Shown: positions 37,020-48,517 of the stretch, in pieces
How the letters are laid out: each line of letters opens with the position of its first letter
Position numbering within the stretch: the stretch's first letter is position 1
Notes under the pieces: model-generated
The model's database searches: none
What the model was told of the DNA's origin: nothing
The model's input: only the letters and a program-made list of their open reading frames with translations
Source: Alnus glutinosa
Lineage: Eukaryota; Streptophyta; Magnoliopsida; Fagales; Betulaceae
DNA length: 64,000 nt
Assembly: GCF_958979055.1 (NCBI RefSeq)
Contig: NC_084886.1
Location: 40,485,654 to 40,549,653 of the forward strand
Direction of reading: 5' to 3'
Translations under genes and position numbers: made by a program

Positions 37020-40000
37020 ATGGCGGCAGGCCAACTCGTGGGCTCCGAGATTCATGGATTCCATACTTGGGAAGGTACGGACATATATTCAAGTTTTATT
37101 TATGTATTTGGAAATGCATTTCTTGAAATGCTTTTCCATGGCTTTTAGGAGCAGAAGCATTAATTAGCATACTTTAGTAAGCACTTTGGAAGAACATTTT
37201 GCAGTGAATTTTTTAAGATCAAATTTTGTGTTATTAAGCAGGGAAGCACTTTGATGTTGCTAAATAGTCACTGGAGTAAAGTGATTTTTTTTTTTTTATT
37301 GGCTTTCATAAGCAAGAAAGGAACTTCTTCAGTAGCTTTTTGGCTGGTTGATTCATGGTTTGGGAACTTCATCCACTTTCCAGTATTTTTGAAACAAAGA
37401 GTGTCTTTTCAATGGGAAAATTGTACATCTTTCTTTGGATCCATAGACAGGGACAAATATATCAGGTTTGTAAACAGGAGACTCATGAGGTTTATGTTTC
37501 ACCTACCCATTAGCAGAAACCAATAAAATTGTTCAATTCTGAGATTTCTTGAATAAGGAGGTAGATTTTCTGGCAAATTTGTGCTACTTACGCAGGTTTC
37601 CAAGCTGGGCATTTAGGTTTCAACCAGATTCTCCCGATTACACATACACATAGCATTGGTAGAAGAATTAAACTACTTCGTTTAGGCTTTGGCCAGATGA
37701 TTTTGATAAGGTGGCACCACAGGATTGAACCTCTGCTATTGGGCCGATACTAAATTGACTAAAAGCAAGGCTGGCCCAATTCACAGCTTTCACATAGTGT
37801 TGGGGAGTGTAGTAATTTATGTAGATAGTAGATATGTATTATTCTCATGCCTTGTGTTTTTTATGGTTCCTTGTTCCGTGAACAGATTTAGATTTTGAGA
37901 ATATTATGCGTTCACATGCCGGAAAAAGATGGCTAGGCCATCATGAAGTTCATGCAATACTGTGTAATCACAAGGATTTGGATCATTTGATCAGCGTCAA
38001 TACCAATCAAGTGCACATGCCCAAAAGTAATTACCTATTGCCTTTTTCTATTAACTGTAACATGATTGGTGTAAGGCTAGAACCATTGCATATGTCCTCG
38101 TGCAATTTCTGAAGTTTTTTTCTTTAACTCACAATATAGCTTAATTATAAGATTTTTTTTGTTATTTTTACATTGAAAAATATTTATTTGATTTATCTTA
38201 TTGTGTACCATTTGTGTAGGTTTTAGTTTGCAAAAACAGATTTAACTTATAGCCTATAAATGGTAATATGTAATATCTCGAAGTGCTTACTATTAATACA
38301 AAAATGGTTTTGGATTTGTAGTTCTTATATATTGCAACTGAAAACGAAGAAGCATGTTTCTTGCATAAGTTTGATGAAGTTTACTTTCATTTTACAAAGC
38401 TTATTTCTCAGTAGGTAGATGATATCAATTACTACTGAATCACTGATATTGTTATAAGGTCTATTTTGGCTGTTAAATGTTACAGGTGGCACTATTCTAC
38501 TTTTTGACCGTAAGATTCTTAGGAACTTCAGGAGTGATGGTCATAACTGGAAGAAGAAAAAGGATGGGAAGACAGTCAATGAATCCCATGAACGCTTAAA
38601 AGTGAGCTTCTCCCAATTTCTGATATGCTATAGTGGCATCAACTTATGCATATGCAACTAATGGTACTTGAATGAGTGATTTGTGTTTTTACAATATGTC
38701 ATTTGTACCCATATCTATCTATATATGCATGTATGCACCCCCAGAAGTTCAATTCAATGTTTCTCCTTTCTGTGCTTTGTTTAATTCTTGTATGTACCTG
38801 TTGCTTGCAACTGCATGTTTTGGGCATATTCTTTTCACCTGAGTATGGATATAATGATTTTGTGGCTTAATTTTTTCTGTAGTATGAGCTCCAATTTTGC
38901 TGGTGTTGATTTGATTTCTGGAATCTTGATTAGATGTACACTATTAACGGACAATTCATAGTTAAGGTTATATAAATTTCATTAGGTTATAAAAGGTTCT
39001 TTCCATTTGGCAAATTATGTTTTAATGAGGTTCTCTTTGCTTGTCATTTCTTGGTTCAGGTTGGTAATGAAAAAAGGATCCATGTATACTATGCGCGTGG
39101 GGAAGAAAACTCAACCTTTGCTCGCAGGTGTTACTGGCTTCTTGACGAGTATGTAATGGTTAAGCTTTATGTCAATCTTTAAGTCCAACAACTGGTCAGC
39201 TATATCTTAAAAAAATAGATGAGAATTTTTCCACAAGTAATTTTATGAGTAATTATAGATGTCATACCTATGTCCCTCTTGTTTCCCTCCAAAACTGATA
39301 TGGCTTTTAAAATTACAATTTGATCAAAATTTAATAGTGATCTATAATAAATCAAATAGTAATTTTGAAAGTCATCATTTTTAGAGGAACATGGGTATGA
39401 CGTATAAAATTAGACATGATTTTATTATTACTTTTTTGTTTCAGGAACCTACAACACATAGTCCTTGTTCATTATCTTGAGGAATCTGGCGACAAAGACT
39501 GTTTAGGTGATATTACTTGAACTTTATATAAATTGAATTCTATAATGTTTTCATAGAGAAGTGGCTTATTTTGTTTTAGTACACATACTGGTAATTTTGA
39601 GTTTAGAGAGGTCATAAGAAGATACATTCTTCATTTAATTTTATAGTTATTCTCATTATGCTAGACAATTAGTACCTGGATTTACAAGTTTAGTTAAACA
39701 AGTGCTATCTTGATTTATTATTATTATTATTAGTGGACATTGCCAATACTCTTTAACTTTTTCTGAAAATGGATATACAATGTTCAAACCCTTTGCTTTT
39801 CAAATAATCAACAGGGCCTGGTGACAATTTAACTGTCCAGAATCATGAAGGGAGGCGTCATAAGATTAACTCAATACAATTCAACTGTCAAGTGGATTGG
39901 ATGATGCCGCAGAAGAGAAAGCGAGAGGATGTGAAGGCCCAGCCAGAAGGGTGTGGTTCTGTGGATAAGCGTAGGAGGCTTCCTACTTTCAGGAAGTAAG

Positions 40001-43000
40001 AGTGACTTATTTAATACAAGCTTTGATTTTTTTAATTTTTTTTTTTTTTTTTGTTTTTTTTGTTAGTTTCTGTTGTTGGTAGTGGGAATATTGAGTGTGA
40101 AAGGAGGTGGGTTATGCTTGTTTAGTGAAAATTGTTGATGCATGTCATGTATTCTTGTGATATAAGATTGAAATGTTCTGAGGAAGTGGAGATAGAGTAA
40201 ATTGAACTGCTTTGGTAATAGCTGAACTATGTTTGCTTGTTTAGTGGAAATTTTCCTTCAATGTGTCTTTCCCATGCAATTTGATTGCTGCTGGCTTGAT
40301 ACTGTGGAGAATTGGTGCCAATGGTCTTTGGACCAAATGGCATCTCCTGTCCCATATGGTTGCATGAGTTGGACAATTGATGTTGTTTTCAGTTTTTAGA
40401 AAGGTGTTATAAAGTCTAGGGGAAAATAGTAGAAATTGGCTTCTAATTGAAGATGGTTTGTAGTTTCTAATTGAGAATGGTTTCTAGTACAGAATGGTTT
40501 CTAATTGAAGAATAACTCTGTTGAGCCTGGTTAGTGAAAATTGCTTATGTGAGTGAACTTGGCTCAATGCCATGAAGAAATGATTTTAGAATTGCCATTT
40601 TTTTTTAAAAAAAAAAAAAAAAAAAAAAGGTTCTTGGAATTTCCACGAGCATCAAATAAGAAATCAGGGAGTAATTGATGCTAATTGTTATTGAGTATGC
40701 AGTGGATGTACATTTGATACAAAGAACTTTGGTGTAACTTCTATGTATTTGATGAGGTATACTGGACCAAACTGACGACAGTTTTCCCCATAAATTTGAT
40801 TTCTAATGATTTTTTTCATACTATTCAGTGTGGTCTGGGAGGTTATAAAGATGCAATCAGTCCAGAATCTTGTGGAGCCAATTATAGGGCCCTTGATTCA
40901 TAGATTGGTAAGTTTATTATCTTAGTTTAATTTATTTGTGCTAATGGGTTCTACAGTTTTATATTGAAGTACTTCTTTGTTCTGTCCATGTTGATTCACT
41001 GAAATATAATGCTGTATTCTAGTGGGACTATTTTAAGATCCTATGAACTTGATAAACACATCATTAATTTAAGATTGATAGAAGTCATGAGTATAGACCC
41101 TTCTAAACATTGGAGACATCAAACACTACCGTGGCTTTGCAAGCTGCGGCTAACATTCACGTCAGCCCACTCTATGATGGCACTTACTATAGCCTGACAC
41201 CCGGTATCCTTCCTGTGCTGACGACTTTAGGATTCTAAACATGTTGGAGCAATAATGCACTGAGACTGTGTGCTTACTGGATTTCCAATGAGTCAATTTC
41301 TAAATAATCATCTGATCCTTGAAATCAATAATACGGGATTTGCCAGAGTTAGGTTTTCTATGTGCATACATGTAAGGTTAATGTAGTACTACAGAGCTGT
41401 AAAGGTACTGCTTTTAATTCTAGTCTACTTCTTTGTTTCCAGTACCTTTTAAATTCTTGTTGCTTGGGCAGTTAAAGTTGGTCCATTCATTATTGTTCTT
41501 GTTATGCATACCAGTTTTACTTTGCTGCCTTTCATAAATTTTCCTCAAAAAGATTTAGGAGTTCATTTTACCATGAAGTTAAAAAAGATTTTTGATTTCA
41601 CTTGTTGTGGCCCTAAGGGATCATAGGGTTTTAGATAATATTTTGGTGCAATGAAGAAATTGTAACTAACTATTGCCAAATTGTGTTTAAGTTTTTCTTT
41701 CTGCCCTCGGTGGTTTCTACAGTAGTTGCAAATGTTGTATCCTTTCTAAGTTGTGGGATATGAATGTGTCTCAATATCAGTATCTGTGGATTGAAGCAGT
41801 AAGTTGTCATTTCTATATGTTGTTAGCTCCCATATCTTACAGCTGTCTGTGTTTTGAAATATATTTGTCACAGTTTTCATTGATTATTGTGTAATTGGTC
41901 AATACTCATTGATGTTATGTATTTCCAGGTCAAAGAGCAAGTTGAAATTGCCCTAAGAAAGCCTCCAGACAGCATGAAACAGCAAGAAATGATACTCTGG
42001 TGATTAGGATTATTTAATAAAGGGTTGCTATGTTAACCACCCTTGGCAATAAGATTAGATAGATGACATCTTTTGCAATTCTTTTCAGGAATTGTGGGAA
42101 TGAGGTACATACTTCGGAGTCAAGAAGCTTACAGCTAAAGTTCATTAACAACCTCTCTGTTCCAGTATTTACTGGAGTTCGAATTGAAGGAGAAGATTGT
42201 TCTACCATACAAGTAGCTTTGGTTGATGCTCATACTGCACAACCTGTAACTTCTGGGCCAGCATCCTCTGGCGAGGTGGAAATTGTAGCTCTTGAGGGTG
42301 ATGAGCATGACAATTGGACAGCCAAAGAGTTTCAAAACAACATTGTGAGAGAGAGGGAAGGAAAGAAACCCCTACTTACAGGAGACAGGTTTGTATATCT
42401 TAAAGACGGCACTGGTGTGGTGGGTGAGATTTCTTTTACAGATAATTCAAGCTGGACGAGAAGCCATATGTTCAGGCTAGGGGTAAGATTTATTGACAAC
42501 ATTGAGGGAATTAGAGTAAAAGAAGCAAAGACAGAGCCTTTTTATGTCAGTGATCACCGCAGAGAATGTGAGTACTTAATTTAATATTCTGTTCGTTTGA
42601 TTTATCAAGATCTGAGTTTAAAATTCTATTTTACTTTCCTTCTTAATGTCCTTTGTTTTACTGTTTTCTTTTATATTAAATCTCCATCCTTTAGTTTTGT
42701 GCCCACTCATTTTTTATGCTATTGAGTACCAGTCGTATCACATAGCTGCCTAGAAGAATTAAATACACAGCGTGTTAAGGTATTTATTAAATGATTAAAT
42801 TTTCATCTTCTTATCAGTTTTTGAAATGACTGGTGATTTAACATGGTATCAAAGTAGAGGTCCTGAATTCGAACCATATTTCTTTCATTTCAATTAAATA
42901 TTCCACGTGTTGTCTAAGGTTTTCTTGCATAGCTTGAAGCCTACACATTTAAACTTGGTTGATAAAAATAGTTGGCATGTTAGGCTTCTAATGTAACTCA

Positions 43001-43579
43001 AGAGAAAGATATTGAAATGAAACTCTATTGTAACTTCTGATTCTGGTTGCAGTGTTCGAACACTGGGAGAAGTTCATCCCTTATGATGAGGAGGCCAGCT
43101 CTTCACACTTAACCAATGTTCAGTACCCGACAGAGAGTTCCAATGGGAGCAAGTTTTTGGCTACTCACAAGATTGGTGACTTTGATCATACCCAACAATG
43201 TGCGCCTTCTCCAGATATCTTTGCAACCATCTATCCGATTAGGGGTTTGGATGAGCATGCCTTGCACAATATTGACAGTATGGGTCTCAGATATGACCAG
43301 GCTTTGAGTTTCCCAGGCCAAGTCACCAGCTCCCTAATTTGTGACAGGACAGATCCCATGACTCAAGCTTTCTGTGATGAGGATTTTCTGCAATATTTTG
43401 ATACTGCCGATCACTCTCAGAACCTCGAGTTAGAATCATCCTTGGATCTACAAAGTCCCGTCGACGACTTCCACTTGGCGGCACCTTCTATAACTGTTGC
43501 TCAGAGATGGACAAAGGTATTCAGAACAAAGGTAATCAGCGTGTGTAAATGGTTCTCAATTTTGAAGGTTATTTCGTAA
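37020..43579 (+). CDS. CG-1 (CAMTA-type) / CBP60 chimeric transcription factor gene
   Basis: Ten exons: 37020-37074, 37886-38026, 38486-38601, 39060-39148, 39445-39506, 39815-39995, 40829-40907, 41929-41999, 42089-42567, 43053-43579. Every intron is GT-AG and in phase; the total is exactly 600 codons including the stop. Residues 1-154 are a CG-1 DNA-binding domain like CAMTA5/6: SEIHGFHTWEDLD, SGTILLFDRKILRNF, DGHNWKKKKDGKTVNESHER, RRCYWLLDENLQHIVLVHYL. Residues 184-265 match the N-terminus of CBP60 (KRKRED, DKRRRLP, VIKMQSVQNLVEPIIGPLI). Residues 266-424 are the CBP60 N-terminal conserved domain (RSLQLKFINNLSVPVFTGVR, GDRFVYLKDGTGVVGEISFT, EPFYVSDHRRE). The CBP60 central domain is missing: DHRREL runs straight into FEHWEKFIPYDEEASS. 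No TIG, ankyrin or IQ parts. Both parent families are nuclear DNA-binding immune regulators. Alternatives: two adjacent genes, or a pseudogene. Confidence 0.8.
39507..39814 (+). other. Junction intron of the CG-1/CBP60 gene
   Basis: This 308-base GT-AG intron separates the last CG-1 exon from the first CBP60-side exon, so the fusion breakpoint most likely lies in it. Unspliced, the CG-1 frame ends shortly inside it (LGDIT then stop), which would give a CG-1-only protein of about 158 residues. It contains a short (ATT)n run near 39720. No coding similarity seen within it. Confidence 0.6.
42800..42990 (+). repeat. PBS/tRNA-like dispersed repeat in intron 9, where CBP60 central exons are missing
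   Basis: Contains ATGGTATCAAAGTAGAGGTC followed by GAATTCGAACC and TTCCACGTGTTG, the same repeat type seen antisense at 12130-12365. It lies in the 485-base intron between DHRRE and LFEHW, the place where the CBP60 central exons should be. No remnant of those exons was recognised in this intron. Confidence 0.55.
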
Positions 43580-43691
43580 AAAATGAAATTGGGTTCGGGA
43601 AAATTAGAGATACAGTAATCGATTAAAAGAAAGAAAGAAAGAAAAAGAGAGAGAGAGTGATTGCTGCCCATATAATTTTGCGTGCAGTTGT

Positions 43692-44127
43692 AGGGTGTAT
43701 AAACGGAGTGGTTATAACCGTTTTAAAGTCGCTAACCGCATAACCGCTAACCGCTTAGGCGGAAGCGGTTAGGCAGTTAGCGGTTATAGGGTTTGGGAAA
43801 AGCGGTTAATATAATTTTGGATTTGTAATGTTTGGGTTTTGGATTTGTTTGTATTTGGTTATTTGGATTTGTTATGTTTTAGATTTTTATTTGTATTTGT
43901 ACTTGGATTTGGATTTAAAACCTGTACTAAAACCGATCCAAAACCCAAATTGAAAAGCGGTTAAACAACCGCCGGTTATCTACTCAATAACTGCTAACCA
44001 GCGGTTATAAAATTAACCGCCTCCGCCTAGGTGGTTAGCGGTTGTAATTAGTAAAATGCAATTACTGCCTAGGCGGTTAGTGGTTTTAGCCAATAATCGT
44101 CGGTTATAACCATTTGTACACTCCTAT
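43692..44127. mobile_element. hAT-like non-autonomous element 3' of the CG-1/CBP60 gene
   Basis: Terminal inverted repeats: left TAGGGTGTATAAACGG..GGTTATAACCG; right CGGTTATAACC..TGTACACTCCTA. The subterminal regions are packed with GCGGTTA and TAACCGC motifs in both orientations, as in hAT-type elements. No transposase. It starts about 110 bases after the stop codon of the fusion gene and may lie in its 3' UTR. Target-site duplication not clear. Confidence 0.6.
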
Positions 44128-44187
44128 CAGTAGTGAGACATATTAACTGTTTACATGTATATTATTGATTGTTTATTATTTTTTCAC

Positions 44188-44194
44188 ACACACA

Positions 44195-44268
<74 letters not shown>
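44188..44268. repeat. Compound (CA)n-(GT)n-(TA)n microsatellite
   Basis: CACACACACACACGTGTGTGTG.. is a self-complementary junction followed by a long GT run and a TA run. It could form a hairpin and is likely length-variable. Confidence 0.9.
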
Positions 44269-44272
<4 letters not shown>

Positions 44273-46556
44273 CCGTAATTCATGTTAAATATGACTTAGT
44301 TGTGATTAATGTGATTATCACACAGAAGATTTGAATCGTAAATTCTTGCCACTTATAAATTATTGTTCGTAGTCAATAATAGAATTAGACATTCCGTTTA
44401 ATAAGACTATAACACATTATTCTATGATATATCTTGATTATTTGAAGTAGAGACTCTGCGATGATGTGTTAATGCGGATGTGATGTACTAAACGAACAAT
44501 GTGAATCACCATTCTTTTATTTTCCCGGCTATATGAAATCTGACATGTCTAAAAGTAGTGATTTCACCATTGAAGCAGCCAAACCCTAAGAGAAGCCCTA
44601 CTTACAAATGAAACGTGGCATATTACATTGTCTTCATCCCAACCATCGAGTTGGATTACATCGATAATCTGTTACAACGTAGGAAAACAACGAGGGCATC
44701 GATAATCAAGAGCGCAGGACAAATATTAGAAAGAAGTCAAGTGAATTTCCAAGTGCCAGCATAAGTCGCAAAGAAAAAACATATCCAAGTGAATTTCGAA
44801 TTTTAGGATGCTTTTAAGATTGCGATTTCAAAGATAAAAAGTGCGATCTTAAATCAAATAATAGAAAATGAATTGTTTGAGAATTGCGTTTTTAAAAAAT
44901 TGCGATTTGCTACTTTTTCAAATCGCAGGCAATGTGATGTTTTTTTGAAAAAACTGAATTTTAAAGGTTAAATTGCGATTTTGCCAAACTGCGTTTTTAA
45001 AAATCACTTTTTTCAAATCACACATTTTAAAATCGTTATTTTTAAATCGCACTTTTTAAAATCGCAAACCCAAACAGACCCGTAGACATATCAAATTCCA
45101 TATGAGAAATTAAAAAGAAGAAAAATCAAATCAGGAGCGCAGGACAAATATTAAAAAGAAGTCATGTCCGTTAAAAATGCAAAATTTATGGTGATGATAA
45201 TATTCTTGTTTAACGAATAAATTGTTTTGGTGTTCTTATGGGCGATTATTGACCTGATGCACAAAATTCAAATTTGGACTCTCCAAAAAATCTAGAGCCT
45301 TAATCTGCATTTTTACTTTATTATTAGTCATTCTCGTAATCACAAAACTCTAATTATCACTTAAAACCCTAATTATTACCTTCTGACCTTTACCATTTGA
45401 TTGATATCCATAGATCAATACCTTCTTACCTTAAAATGAAAATAATCATGATTAGCACTGTTTGGTGGCATGGTCTGCAAGATAACAGAGTTAATTATAG
45501 CTCTAATGACGTATCCTACTAGCAAGTTATCTTACCTTAAATAAGATTGTCATCACCTAAACTATGCTGTGCTCTCGCATTGATCATCACCTAGGGTTGT
45601 CTTAATTAAATCCTAAATTTTGCACAGCCAATCTAACAGCGGTCAGAACTAAGATTGTTTTGACAGTGTATAATCGCATCAGAAGTTAAGAATTGAAGAC
45701 TGAAAAGATTACTTAGGAAGGAAGAAAATAACGATTAGGAAAGACAAAACCCTTAGTCGCCCCAAAGATGCAAACATAGACTAACTTTGAAGATTGAAAG
45801 ATTATTGATACTCAAATTGAATTGTTCCATTGGGTATGTATTCCTTATATAGACTGCACTCATAATTTAACTAGGAAAAGAGAAAAACGAAACAAATCCT
45901 AAATAGTTGATTCTTTCAAAGTATATGGACTTATATTATGTTAGTAGGGGAATATATTTTAGAGACAATTGGTATTTTTAATTTAATGTTTGGCTATAAT
46001 GTTTTAAAAGTGATTTGGTGGTATAAATAGTTGATTTTTCTAACCTATGCAAATTATGCCTATATTGATATAATGCATATGATCATTATTTATAAGCTAG
46101 GCTAGATACCCTAATTTTACTTTAATTAATATTCATTTATCAAAAAACAAAAACTTAATTTCAAATAAAATTTCGTTAATAGGGTCCGAATAAACAATCA
46201 TCTACGTACATTTCATATATGTTTAATTAAACCACACTAATTATATCACATGGGGCATATGGGCAAAAAAATAATAGAGAAAATCGTACACGTTGAGGAG
46301 TGATCGAGGACGACAATTGGACAAATCCAAGCTTGGCCAAATCTTTTCCTTCAATTATTGTTTCGTGACCAATTGTGCTTGATCTCAAGCTCACAGCCTT
46401 TGGGGACAATCCAATATTAGTGGCAATGGAGGAGAATTCTGTGCAAGTATTTCTTTGTCTTCTAGGCAAATAGACAAAGTTAATTGACGAAATATGAGAT
46501 AGAAGTGAAGGCAACGACCCACGCCTGTAAACCATCCATTTATACGAGGATATAAG
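44269..46556. other. Intergenic DNA, no gene seen
   Basis: Contains a GCGATTT-rich repeat segment (about 44800-45080), related to the one in CTL intron 2, with inverted parts. The 114-codon minus frame at 46227-46571 has no recognisable features. Confidence 0.5.
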
Positions 46557-47575
46557 CAGGGATGGAGCCATACATTTTAATGGGATGGGGCCAAATAATT
46601 TTAATTTTTTTTTTTTTTTTTTTAAAGTAGGGGTTAGAGTGTACGTGTGTGTGTGTGTATATATATATATATAAAGCTAAATTTTAAGTAAATTAAACAT
46701 AACCAAGTTTTTCTATTTTTATTATTCCCTTCAAATTAAAAATCAATAAGTAAAATTGAAAATAAAGTTTTATGAAAAAAAAAAAAATAAAGTAACAAAA
46801 ACCATTGTCCAAAAATTCAGAAAATGAAAAAAGAAAAAGGTTTCAATTTCTGGACTGAAATTGAGAAATTTCAGTTGAATGAATTGTGTGCTTCTCGGCG
46901 TTCTCGCAAGGCTTTACCTGGATGACATAACTCTTGAAGCTAACATTCTTGAAGCTAACATTCTCTTGCTCATTTTGTTAGAACAGCCCACTCTAATTAA
47001 CACAGTAGTCCATTAACTGTTATACAAAACACACTATATTCTGCACAAAGCACATTCTGCTAAACGCAACACAAAACAAATGAAACGCATATCTTCTAGA
47101 TTTTTCTAATGCCATTTAGCTATATTGAAATGAATCCTCATTTTACGTTATCTTTGCCACACATCCTTAGGAAATTGAGCTTTGCCAGGTGTGTAACTCT
47201 TTGAGTCCACAACTGTCTTTTTCCAGCTTTACTAAACCCCATTCACTTTGAACAAAACATATGCAACTTTGTAAAGCTCTTTCCATTGTTAACCTTCTCA
47301 GACATGTCCGTTGCTACTCGTGAAATATTAAAGAAAAAAGTTTTAACAATGAAGGTATCGTTCCAAATGAGATCATGATACCAGTTGAAGGATGATAAAA
47401 GGGAATGGGCCAAAACAATTTCTTGCTAGGGCTAATAAGCAAAAAAAACCTTTTAAATTTTTTTTTTTTGTTTTACCTTAATTTTTTTTTTCTTCTTAAG
47501 AGTGAGGGGGGGGGGGGGGGGGGTGGCGGGGGCATGGCCTCTACCACCCCCCATCCCTCCGTCACTGGATATATG
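46557..47575. mobile_element. Possible ~1-kb element with AGGGATGGAG / CCATCCCTCC ends
   Basis: Left part CAGGGATGGAGCC with GGGGCCAAATAA and right part GGCATGGCCTCTACCACCCC then CCATCCCTCCGTCACTGG are roughly inverted. Inside are AT-rich sequence, a GT/TA microsatellite (about 46640-46672) and a poly-G tract (about 47505-47522). No protein recognised. Confidence 0.35.
47505..47522. repeat. Poly-G tract
   Basis: An uninterrupted run of about 17 G next to GTGGCGGGGGC. Its length may be unreliable in assembly. Confidence 0.7.
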
Positions 47576-47939
47576 ATTTTTAGAATATTGAATAGGAAAG
47601 TACCATTGCAGCTGGATTGATCTTCTCTCACATTTCTTCCTCTCTCTCTCTCTCTCTCCTCTCCTCTCCTCTCTCAATCTTCATGGCACATGGCTGGAGG
47701 TCCACAGCCGTCATCCATGACCCAGACTTTTGTGGGCACGGAGGTTGAGAGAGAAGAGAGAGAGAGAGGTAGGGAGGAGGAGAGGAGAAAGGAAAGAGAA
47801 GGGCTAGAGAAAGGAGAGGAAGAGAGATAAGAAGGAGAAATTAATTGGATATTTTCTCATTTAAAAATTTGACAAAAATATTAACCAAGTTTTGGATTGA
47901 AACATGACTAAAGATTATATCTTTTTTTTTTGAAGAAAG

Positions 47940-48370
47940 AATGATTCTCATTAATCAAGAAGATGAAACTTGCTCAATAAGTACAAAAGGCTGGATGTAG
48001 GAAGGACATTCCTCCACCCACAATTCATCTAACAATTTCATAATAGCATATTGAGCCAAAGTGTGCTACTGTGTTCACAGTTCGACTAACATGGTTTACC
48101 TCCACTGGATGCAGACTTTGGAAGTACTTCACCTTGATCTCTTCTATCAACTAGCCGTAGGAGCTCCAGCACGACAGGGACTGGTTTAGAGCTGATACTA
48201 CAATCAGGAAATCCCCCTCCAGCACCACATTGCGAAAACCTCTGTCCACACACAGTTTTACTGCCTGCCAAGCTGCAATTGCTTCAACTATGGTAGGATC
48301 GTCAACAAAGGGAAGGACTTTGGCCAAAGCTACTACCACCTGGCCTTGCGCATTCTGCACTACCGACTAA
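47940..48370 (-). pseudogene. RNase H-like LINE tail
   Basis: Minus strand: QNAQGQVVVALAKVLPF, EAIAAWQAVKLCVDRGFRNV, VLEGDFLIVVSALNQS, a stop, then a continuation with HVSRTVNTVAH and the closing DELWVEECP. It ends in a 3' tail at 47930-47960 (TTAATGAGAATCATTC on minus), typical of plant LINE ends. Disrupted by at least one stop. Confidence 0.75.
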
Positions 48371-48517
48371 AGATTAGATCTTAAAATAAAAATAAGGGTT
48401 CAATCTTAAAATTAATTAAAAAGCGATCTAAAAGCCCTTTGAGGTATTACTTTTTATTAGATTGTTCTCTTCAATTAAAATTTTATCAATTCATTTTGTA
48501 AGTTTATAACTGTTATC

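Noticed and set aside
42845..42890. Possible tRNA gene (GAATTCGAACC resembles a B box)
   Set aside because: No cloverleaf could be drawn; GGTATCA at the front fits a primer-binding type repeat instead.
46227..46571. 114-codon minus-strand frame
   Set aside because: No domain, signal or homologue recognised; no duplicate or context support.
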